NCBI GenBank assembly: GCA_964384025.1
Contig: CAYLJJ010000074.1
Span: forward strand, 1 to 37,187
Origin: CAYLJJ01 sp964384025
GTDB taxonomy: Bacteria > Myxococcota_A > Bradymonadia > UBA7976 > UBA1532
Reading direction: 5' to 3'
Length of the DNA stretch: 37,187 nt
Shown: positions 1 to 7,800 of the stretch, piece by piece
Layout of the letters: the number at the start of each line of letters is the position of its first letter
Numbering within the stretch: the first letter of the stretch is position 1
The notes under the pieces: generated by a model
What the model was told of the DNA's origin: nothing
What the model saw: the letters and a program-made list of their open reading frames with translations, nothing else
The model's database searches: none
Position numbers and translations under genes: made by a program

Positions 1-49
1 AAAGTGTCAATTCATCTCAGCTCCCTCAACTCTCCCCAATGGATCGCAC

Positions 50-844
50 CTAAAATTTGGCCCCTAGACTGAGCTGAGCGTCCCAGATTTCAGCCATATC
101 GTAGAGCTTAGCGAGAGGATCAAGGATGGGGAGCAGGAAGGTGAAGCGGCCATAAAAGGCCCCCGAATGTATGCCCATCAGGGGTCCTATGGCGGTCTGA
201 ATATTCTCAAAGAAGGGCTCAGCCTTGAAATTGACGGCCCATTGGAGGCGACCACCAAACTCCAACATCTCGCCCATATGAGAAAGATCACAGGCCACTT
301 GACCAAGAACGCTCATATTCTCCTCTACAAAGATCATCCCCACGCCCATCTCGCTGAGGACTCGGAGCTTCCCTCGCTGGAACTCAAGATCCCCCTCAAA
401 GACCAGGGCGGAGTCACGGGACCAGAGCCATCCGTTCCAGAGACCAGAGTGAAGAAAGCGCGCAAAGCGAGCGCTTTGGGGTTCAGGCTCATCTGAGCCT
501 AGAGGAGAGCCAAACCCAGCCAGGATGCTGCCAGAGTATTCAGGACCTTGATAGCGCTTGCCGATCGCGAGATAGGGAGAACCCAAAGCAAAAGCGCCAC
601 CTCCCTCTAAGCTCCCCTGAGCCATCGGGAGAGTGAAGGCGAGATTTGTACCGTTGTAGGGCAGCTCCAGTAAGCCTTTAAAAACAAATGGAGTGCTCTG
701 GCCCTCTCCCGCCTTGCCATAGCCTGTCTCTAACTTCGCACGCCAGTGTAGGGGCGGCCTGACTCGAGGGCTTCGGTTTGGCTTGGGTTGAAAGAAGGAC
801 TGCCCCAGAGCGAGGCCAGGGAAAAAAAGAATCCACCACCTCAT
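50..844 (-). CDS. Putative outer-membrane beta-barrel protein
   Basis: Hypothetical exported protein of 264 residues. The N-terminus (MRWWILFFPGLALGQS) is a typical Sec signal peptide with a probable cut after ALG or ALGQ. The mature part has alternating hydrophobic/polar stretches and many Gly and aromatic residues, and it ends in a terminal Phe (LSLGAKF), as many outer-membrane beta-barrels do. The open frame extends 17 codons further upstream, but the ATG at 844 is chosen because GGAGGT lies 5 nt before it and the signal peptide then begins correctly; the upstream ATG at 895 has no Shine-Dalgarno. It is divergent from the secreted protein at 1025. No specific family was recognised; barrel topology is inferred from sequence character only. 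Confidence 0.7.
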   Translation of the reverse strand: MRWWILFFPGLALGQSFFQPKPNRSPRVRPPLHWRAKLETGYGKAGEGQSTPFVFKGLLELPYNGTNLAFTLPMAQGSLEGGGAFALGSPYLAIGKRYQGPEYSGSILAGFGSPLGSDEPEPQSARFARFLHSGLWNGWLWSRDSALVFEGDLEFQRGKLRVLSEMGVGMIFVEENMSVLGQVACDLSHMGEMLEFGGRLQWAVNFKAEPFFENIQTAIGPLMGIHSGAFYGRFTFLLPILDPLAKLYDMAEIWDAQLSLGAKF

Positions 845-1024
845 CAAAGACCTCCGCAGCTGCTTTAAAATCCGCCCACTACATCTCCTTCCCATCTATA
901 TATTCAAAATATTTTGCTTTAACGATCTTCTCTGCAAACTCTAGAGCGAGATTTGAGCCCGCTCGCCATCTTCCAGATCATCGTTTAGACTCCTCCAGCA
1001 TCGAGCAGAGAGGATGAAAGCCCT
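845..1024. promoter_or_regulatory. Divergent intergenic region with AT-rich core
   Basis: This 180-bp gap separates two divergently transcribed genes for exported proteins. Around 893-925 it is markedly AT-rich (runs such as TATATATTCAAAATATTTT), unlike the surrounding GC-richer DNA, so it probably carries promoters for one or both genes. TATATA at about 897-902 could be a -10 element for the leftward gene, but no convincing -35 box accompanies it. An ATG at 1014 opens a frame that stops after five codons. Confidence 0.35.
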
Positions 1025-2053
1025 ATGGTGAGCGCTGCGTTCGCGGTGATGATGATCCTATTTATGGTGCCCAGTGCGGCTGGAGCGAAAGGGATCAAAG
1101 CCACCAAGGAGTACAGTTTTGATGGTTTTAAGTTGGGGGATAACTACGCTGAGAAGGTGAAGAGTCGCAGCCCCTATGACAAGCCCTGCGACAACGATCC
1201 CATCGACAACCGAAGCCGACGCTTCATGGTCTATGGGGCTGAGCCCTGTCGAGGCTTGAGCTTCCCCGAGAAGACCACCCTGATGTTCTACCTCAAATAT
1301 TCTCAGACTGAGCGCTATGCTCAACCCATCGAAGCTTTTGCCTTCATGGGTGGTGGCTACTTCAACGATAAGAGCGACCTCTTCATCAAGGTGGGAGACC
1401 GAGTTGATGAGGCTCGCTCAAAGCTGGGAGTCCTCCTCAGGACCTTTAAGATCAAGAGGAAAGGTTTTGAGCTTGGTGTTCATCAATCTGCCGGGGATCT
1501 ATATGTGCTGTTTAAAGAGTCTCAAGTTGTAGGGCTCGTCATCGGTCCCATGCCAGAGGATCCTGAGAATGAACAGTGGCGGGGGTTGATGCAGATGTAT
1601 GCCCGCTATACACCAAAGCAACTCGAGCTGCCCGAAGCCTCAGGCTCCCAGCCCAGCTCTCAGCCGATCAGGGAGCAGCCTAAATATCCAGATTCTCAGC
1701 CACTCAGGGGCAATCTTAAACACCCAGGCTCCCAACCCAGCTCTCAACCGTTCAGGAGCCATAAAAAGGGCGGGGATCCTCAAATCGCCGACTTCTGTAG
1801 ACACGACGTGGACAGGCGCTTTGAGTGCATGGATAAAGCTGGGCAGCTTCCGCCTGATGTGAAGGCGAACATGGAGAGAGAGAAGCGCTCCTTCCTGAAG
1901 AAATGCAAACGGCAACTCCCCCTGCTCTTTAAAGGTAAGCCTCCACGCTTTATAGAGGAGGCTCATAAATGCTTAGAGCTGAGCTGCGCTGAGCGGGGTC
2001 CCTGTCTAAGAACCCTCTTCTCTCCGGACGGACCCTCTCCTGAGCCGAAGTAG
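1025..2053 (+). CDS. Secreted protein with Ser-Gln-Pro repeats and Cys-rich C-terminus
   Basis: Hypothetical 342-residue exported protein. Residues 1-21 form a signal peptide (AAFAVMMILFMVPSAAGA). A globular region follows to about residue 195. A low-complexity linker (about 200-245) repeats SQPSSQP/SQPL/SQPF units, and the segment GSQPSSQP occurs twice. A C-terminal segment (about 255-335) has six cysteines, perhaps three disulfides. The ATG at 1025 has GAGAGG about 11 nt upstream, a loose fit. An ATG at 1014 with MKALW would make a better signal-peptide start but reaches a stop at once; one added base would fuse it to the main frame, so either a sequencing slip or the 1025 start applies. 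No known domain was recognised. Confidence 0.7.
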   Translation: MVSAAFAVMMILFMVPSAAGAKGIKATKEYSFDGFKLGDNYAEKVKSRSPYDKPCDNDPIDNRSRRFMVYGAEPCRGLSFPEKTTLMFYLKYSQTERYAQPIEAFAFMGGGYFNDKSDLFIKVGDRVDEARSKLGVLLRTFKIKRKGFELGVHQSAGDLYVLFKESQVVGLVIGPMPEDPENEQWRGLMQMYARYTPKQLELPEASGSQPSSQPIREQPKYPDSQPLRGNLKHPGSQPSSQPFRSHKKGGDPQIADFCRHDVDRRFECMDKAGQLPPDVKANMEREKRSFLKKCKRQLPLLFKGKPPRFIEEAHKCLELSCAERGPCLRTLFSPDGPSPEPK

Positions 2054-2056
2054 CTC

Positions 2057-2087
2057 AAGAGTCCATCTAACGGGGTGAAGGACTCTT
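2057..2087. terminator. Possible bidirectional terminator hairpin between convergent genes
   Basis: AAGAGTCC at 2057-2064 and GGACTCTT at 2080-2087 form a perfect 8-bp stem with a 15-nt loop. It lies exactly between the stop codons of the convergent genes 1025-2053 and 2067-4718 and overlaps the end of the second. There is no T-run on either side, so intrinsic termination is uncertain. Confidence 0.35.
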
Positions 2088-4718
2088 AGCGATGCGAAAT
2101 CCCAAGCTATAGTATATGTAGCCTGGGCCTCGGCCATTACGCAGGGTTGCACGCAAGAAGGGGACTGGGCTATTCCAACTTCCGCCACGACGGCTGCGAT
2201 TCCTCCCAGATTTGACATAGGCTGAACCATCCAGAGGCGCCGAGCTATAATCATCTTGATATCTATCTTGTACCCACTCCCAAACATTTCCGGCCATATC
2301 GCAGAGCCCCTGTTTGGTGTTCCCCTTTGGTTTTGAACAGACCGGCCAAGTTCCATCTTTACCACAACCATCTCCCCCCTCATCCATCACCGCGTAAAGG
2401 CAATTCGGCTCCTGATCCCCCCAGGAATAGTTCTGCTCCTGACCCCGACTCCTCGCCGCAAACTCCCACTCTGCTTCTGTAGGCAGTCGCCCTCCCGCCC
2501 ACTCGGCAAAAATGACAGCTTGATCCCAATTCACACAATTGATGGGGTGCTCTCCCCGCTCTAAGTGCCTCCAGTTGCACTCATCCCAAGCGCCGCCGGG
2601 CTGTGAACACTCTCCCGCCTCAACGCACGCTCGATATTGAGCCACTGTCACCTCGCTCTTGGAGATCAGAAAATTGGATAAGCTGACCGGATGCACAGGT
2701 CTTTCATTATCAGCTCCCTCCTCAGATCCCATTTTAAAGTCACCGCCTTCTATCTCCACCCATTGAATGCGCTGTTGTTCAATCGTTGCATCGACATATT
2801 TTGTCTCATTCTCTTCATATTTAATCCAAACCCACCAAGTCATTATCGATAATATAAAGATGATCACCATCCATAAGAGCATTTTCTGCCGATTTACAGC
2901 TTGATTCTCTCTACCTTTCTGTTTTTGCTTTTGAGCAAAACTCTTCTGCTCAGCCTCGAGTTTCTCTGTCACTCTCTCCAGTACCGTCTGTGTGCTCTCC
3001 TCTCTGGTGCTTAAGCACAGCTCATCTTGCAGTACACCCCGCACCACTTCCTTTAGCTGATCTTTTGATGCCGAGAGCAGCTCCCTAAGAGAGCTGCTCT
3101 CCCTCTCTGTTCTGGCTCTATCCTCCTCCAGCGCCGTCCGTGCTCTGTGTTTCGCCTGATCCACCTCCGCCGCTCGAGCGATCGCCTCATCTACGCTCTC
3201 GATCCCCAGAGTTTTCCCCACCTGCGCTTCAGCGCGCCTCAACTTCTCTTCCCAATCAACCTTGGGGAGCCCCGCCAGCTTGGCTTCTATCTGTTCAACC
3301 TCGACCTGCGCCGCGAACACCTCAGGCAGCAACTCCTCCAGGCGTTCCATGTCCAGCTCGGGCAGCTCTGGATGGTTGCTTATGAAGCACTCAGCGGCGA
3401 ACTCAGGCAACACTCCTCGATGTCGCGCCGCGAACTTCTCAAGCAACCCCTCTTCAAGCACCTGCTTCCAACATCCACGATAGCGCTCATACCGCAGCTT
3501 CCGGCGCAGCGCTTCAGCGGGTGGTATAAACTCTTGAGCCAGCGCCATCGCGTTTTGGTAGCGGTGGCCTAAATCGTGTTGAAGTGAGCGCTCGAGCACC
3601 GGGCGCAGCGTCTCGGGGATCTCTCCGAGTTCTAACTCCAACATGCCGATCTGAGTATAGAGATCATCGTCAGAGGAGTCTGCGAAGAGGGAGCGTCCAG
3701 CGAACAGCTCGTAGAGGAGCAGCCCAAAGGCCCAAATATCTGTTTCAGCTCCTCCCCTTGGGCTCTTGAGCTGCTCAGGGCTCATATAGAGGGAGCCCTT
3801 CAGCGCCTCCTCGCTCTTACCCAGCCCAAAGCCTGTCAGTTTGATCTCAAAATCATCTCCAAGCAGGACATTCTCCGGTCTGAGATCCTGATGGCTCAAC
3901 TCCTCCTGGTGTAGAGCCTGTAAACCCTCCAGGATCTGCACCGCCAATAGAAGCTTCTGCTCGGTTTCTAAGCCTCGCAGCATCAGATCTCGGAGCGTCA
4001 GTCCGCTTAGATTGGGCATTGAGATCCAAAATTGAGCAGGGGGAGGCTCTTCGAGCACTCCGCCCCCCAAACAGCTGATCAGGTTGGGATGTGAGACTCG
4101 CTGTATCGCCTTCATCTTCTGATCGAAGTACTGAGGATCGTAGAGATCCCCCACCTTTAGAGCGCAGGTTCGCAGCGCTGCGCCCTCTTCATCGAGCTGA
4201 TGAGCGAGGTAGACTTCAGCGAAATCTCCTTGGCCTAAGAAGGCGGTGAGTTTGTGTCCAGGCACCAGAGGCCAACGCGATGGATGAGGCGCCCGCCGCC
4301 CTCCTGAAGTAGCTGGCGCCATCATCTTGGAGATCACCGCCGCACCCACCAAGCGCTGTTGAGGAGAGCGCTTCTGCGCTTGCAGATGCAGCCCTGTCCC
4401 CTTCAGCATATTGAGGTTGATGCTCTCCAGCATCTGTTGCGGTTTGGGCTTGCTCCGCAAAACCTCCAACATCCCTTGCACCGCCTGGGCCTCCAGCCCT
4501 GGCGCGACCTCCTGGATGAGGGCTCCCTGCCCTTCTACGCTCATCTCTCGCGCCGCCTCGCAGAGTGTCTCTCGATCTTCAGGTTGAGCGGAGCTGAAGA
4601 TCTCATAAAGACGCTGGGCGATATTTAAGCGGAGCTGGGTTGAACCTGGGAGCGTTTGAGCGGTCACATTTTGGAGCAGACCTTTGATGAAAAGCCTGAG
4701 TTTTTCTTGTGCATTCAT
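2067..4718 (-). CDS. Transmembrane Ser/Thr (pseudo)kinase with C-terminal FGE-sulfatase-like domain
   Basis: This is an 883-residue receptor-like protein. An N-terminal helical region (1-150) precedes a PknB-type kinase domain (about 154-395) with a Gly-loop (GQGDFAEVY), the ATP lysine K188 (CALKVG), catalytic loop HQDLRPEN (D278) and SPE/DIWAFG motifs. The Mg-binding DFG is replaced by GFG (T295-G296-F297-G298; codon GGC), so activity may be impaired. A long charged, coiled-coil-like stretch (about 455-605) leads to one membrane helix (611-632). An FGE-sulfatase/C-type-lectin-fold domain follows (651-880: GGDFKMGS, RLPTEAEWEFAAR, MAGNVWEW, RRGGSWNS, LGFRIA). The Cys pair of true formylglycine-generating enzymes is not visible in the RRGGSWNS region, so this domain is probably a sensor or binding module. 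It is divergent from the giant helicase-nuclease 122 bp away. No good Shine-Dalgarno precedes the ATG at 4718. Confidence 0.9.
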   Translation of the reverse strand: MNAQEKLRLFIKGLLQNVTAQTLPGSTQLRLNIAQRLYEIFSSAQPEDRETLCEAAREMSVEGQGALIQEVAPGLEAQAVQGMLEVLRSKPKPQQMLESINLNMLKGTGLHLQAQKRSPQQRLVGAAVISKMMAPATSGGRRAPHPSRWPLVPGHKLTAFLGQGDFAEVYLAHQLDEEGAALRTCALKVGDLYDPQYFDQKMKAIQRVSHPNLISCLGGGVLEEPPPAQFWISMPNLSGLTLRDLMLRGLETEQKLLLAVQILEGLQALHQEELSHQDLRPENVLLGDDFEIKLTGFGLGKSEEALKGSLYMSPEQLKSPRGGAETDIWAFGLLLYELFAGRSLFADSSDDDLYTQIGMLELELGEIPETLRPVLERSLQHDLGHRYQNAMALAQEFIPPAEALRRKLRYERYRGCWKQVLEEGLLEKFAARHRGVLPEFAAECFISNHPELPELDMERLEELLPEVFAAQVEVEQIEAKLAGLPKVDWEEKLRRAEAQVGKTLGIESVDEAIARAAEVDQAKHRARTALEEDRARTERESSSLRELLSASKDQLKEVVRGVLQDELCLSTREESTQTVLERVTEKLEAEQKSFAQKQKQKGRENQAVNRQKMLLWMVIIFILSIMTWWVWIKYEENETKYVDATIEQQRIQWVEIEGGDFKMGSEEGADNERPVHPVSLSNFLISKSEVTVAQYRACVEAGECSQPGGAWDECNWRHLERGEHPINCVNWDQAVIFAEWAGGRLPTEAEWEFAARSRGQEQNYSWGDQEPNCLYAVMDEGGDGCGKDGTWPVCSKPKGNTKQGLCDMAGNVWEWVQDRYQDDYSSAPLDGSAYVKSGRNRSRRGGSWNSPVPFLRATLRNGRGPGYIYYSLGFRIAKSPSPR

Positions 4719-4840
4719 CTGCTTTCAGTTCCCTCAAGATCCTCAGATTAGAGCCCAGATTGCCACCGCTCTCCTGAAACCACCAGCGAGCATTTTTAAG
4801 CTCAAATATAGGGTGTTTATATCCTCTGAAGATCTCGAAA
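4719..4840. promoter_or_regulatory. Shared divergent intergenic region, kinase versus helicase-nuclease
   Basis: These 122 bp are the only space for promoters of both the leftward kinase-like receptor and the rightward 1870-aa helicase-nuclease. The right half contains an AT-rich stretch (AAATATAGGGTGTTTATATCC, in two parts around 4804-4824) that could hold a -10 element. No clear operator palindrome was seen. Confidence 0.3.
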
Positions 4841-7800
4841 ATGTTAGGATCGGCGCTGGTTTTAAGGACACTCCAAACCTTGAGAAGCCCTCTTCAAAAG
4901 CTCCCCCACTGCTATCGCCCCTTCTACCGCAGTTTTCAGGGCCTCCACGCTCATCAACATGAGGCGATTGCCCCTCTTATGGCAGGGCAAGATCTGCTGC
5001 TCCAAGCGCCCACAGGGGCAGGGAAGACCGAGGCGGTCTTGGCACCGATTCTGGAACGGCTTATCCAAGGAGGTCGACAATCCAGCGCCATCTATATCGT
5101 ACCCACCCGCGCCCTGGCTGGAGATCTGCGTCGTCGCTTAAGCACCCCTCTCAAGGAGTTGAGCCTGCGGTTGGCTCTTCGTACAGGAGACAGTCGTTGG
5201 CGAGGAGGAGCGCTGCCTCATCTCCTGATCACCACCCCTGAGTCTCTAGATGTGCTCCTGGGCAGCCCCAACTCCGATGTGCGTGCGCTGATGATGCAGA
5301 TCCAGAGCTTTATCATCGATGAGGCTCATATCTTTGTAGGACAGCCCCGAGGAAGCCACTTGAGCCTGCTGCTCAAGCGTCTTCAACGTCGGCAAGCTCA
5401 GAGGATCCAACGGGTGGCCCTCTCAGCGACCCTGGCCGCCGCTCCAGAGGTGATTCAGCAGTTTGGCCTGGATCCCCAGACTGTGCTCCTGGCAGATGCT
5501 CGCCAGCGCCCGATTGAAGCGCGTCTAGTCCTCCTCAAGGAGCAGCATGAGCTGATCTCTCTCCTGAGAGATCTAAATGGACACTTTGGCCATAAGAAGC
5601 TGCTGGTCTTTGTCAACCGCCGCAGCCTCTGTGATCAGCTCTTTCAGTTGATCCAGGGGCAGGTCGATTTTCACTGTCATCTGCACTACTCCAATATCGA
5701 TCTAGAGCAGCGCCAACGGGTTGAGCGAGAGTTTCGCGCTCAGCATCAGGCCCTCTGTATCGCCACTTCTACTCTAGAGCTGGGGATCGATATTGGGGAT
5801 GTGGATGGGGTGCTCTTAATCGAACCTCCCAACAGCGTCGCCAGCTTCCTTCAGCGTGTAGGTCGCGCCAACCGTCGAGGAGGCCGTGCTCAGCTCTGGG
5901 GGATCTGCTTGGGTCGCGCCTCTGAGCTTCAACTGCTTCGCTTTCGTGCCCTGCTTAGGTTGGCGCGAGAGGCTCGCTTTGAGGGGCGCCCCGCCTGTCA
6001 TCTCCCCAGTGTTCAGGCTCAACAGATCGTCTCCTGCCTTTATGAGAAGCGCAAGCTCTCTCTGGAGTCGCTTCAAGATCTCTGGCCTGAGGCCAAGCGG
6101 CAACTTGAGGAGATCATCCCCCTGATGCTGGATCGTCGCTGGCTGCGGCAGGACGAGCTGGGGCGGCTGAGCGCAGGGGGGGTGTTTATGTTCCACCTCA
6201 AGAAACAGCGCATCTTCTCCAACTTCCCCGTTCAGGAACGGGAGCTGCGTCTCCGGGTAGGAGATGAGGTTATCGCGGATCTGCCTCAGAGTGTTATCCA
6301 ACAGCTTGAGCTTGGAGATCGGGTCTATCTCATCGGGCGCCGCCTTCAGATCCTGGAGATCAATGAGGAGAGGGGCTTTGTCCTGGCCAAGCTTTGTCAA
6401 CAGCCCGAGAGCAAGCAGATACGCTGGTTTGGGAGCGGGCGGCTCTTCTCCTGGGATATTGGGCAGGCGGAACGGGCGCTGCTGTTGGAGCCGGAGGATC
6501 CCAACGAGGAGTTGAAGCTCTTTCGACGGCCTCAGGTTACTTGGGAGCAGCTTCGCCAACGCCTGATACGCGCCATCCCTCTTGAGAACGGCCTCTATCT
6601 GGAGCGCCTCTCCACAGGGCTCTATCGTTATTGGAGCTTCCTGGGCTCCTTGGGCAACTTTATCTTGCGTGAGTCGCTTCAAGAGCGCAGCCCAGAGCTT
6701 GAGATCAGCCACGATGAAGCGGGCTTGAACTGCTCCGAGTTGATCTCCTTTGAGGAGCTGCCGCTCCCCAATTCTCGTGCTGACTTTCGCGCCTGGCTTC
6801 TGGGTAGAAAAAGTCGCCTGCGTTCTATCTGTAGCCTCAATGCCTTTAGTCGTCTGCTCGGCCCAAAGCTGCTCAGCGAGGAGATCGAGCTGCTGCTCTT
6901 TGAGCCTCAGCTCTCCAAGGCTTTTCTTAGGCTCAAAGAGCAGCCCATCAAGTTAAACTCAGAGATGCTTCAAAAGCTGGAGCTGGGCGGAGCAGATAAG
7001 CTCCCTTGGGCGCCTCAAGCGCTGGCGCAGCTCCCTCCCTATACCGAGGCGCTCAGCCCTTGGTTGGCTTCCTGGTCTGAGCAGCTTTGCCCTCCTCCAA
7101 GCTCAGCTCCACGCCGCAGCTTGGCTGTCAGCCAGCTCGCCAACTTTATCAAGCGGAGGGGCTGCGCTCGTGCGCTCCAGAGGGAACACTTCCGTCTCCT
7201 CTCCCCCTCGGCTCCCCAAGGATTTCTTGATGTTCAGAAGGCGCTCCAAGAGCAGGCTCACAGCCAAGGGCGTGAGGCTGAGGCTCAGATCATGGCTCAG
7301 CTACAGCAGCGAGGAGAGCCCATCATCCAGCTCTCTTCCTTGAGCCTAGATGGCCAGCTCCTGCCTAGACCTCAGCGTCTAGAGATGAGCCTAGAGGCGC
7401 TGCGAGAGGCGATGAGGCTGCTTCAAGAGAAGGAGTTGCATCAGGTCTGGATCGCTCAGGGCTTCTTGACGAGCCCCGGCCCGGATCCGCGCTGGAGCCT
7501 ACGTGGGATTCCCGATCTGATGGCCCTACGCCTGAACCTTCAGGGCGCCTTGGAGATCTCTTTGGCGGAGATCAAAGCCTCGGGGAGTCAAGGCTACGCT
7601 CAGCGCTGGCAGCTCGCCGCTTATGATCGAATCCTACGAAGCTGTTTGGAGAGAGAGCCTGGCTTGGAGAAGCTGAAGCGGGCCTCAGAGGCGATCCTGC
7701 TTCGACCAGGTGAGGCGCAGCCTCTTGAAGAGCGCTTTGCCCTGAGGCCCTATCGCGCTGCTTGGCCTGCGCTCTTGGCGCGGGTCATAGGGCTCTTGGA

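Noticed and set aside
2067..4718. The FGE/C-type-lectin domain as a diversity-generating retroelement target
   Set aside because: Such folds are known DGR targets, but no reverse transcriptase, template repeat or adenine-rich variable repeat was seen in the window.
5816..6712. 298-codon open frame on the minus strand
   Set aside because: It lies inside the SF2 helicase module, which has clear motifs on the plus strand; its translation is Leu/Pro/Gln-rich with no domain, and it is a shadow of GC-rich codons.
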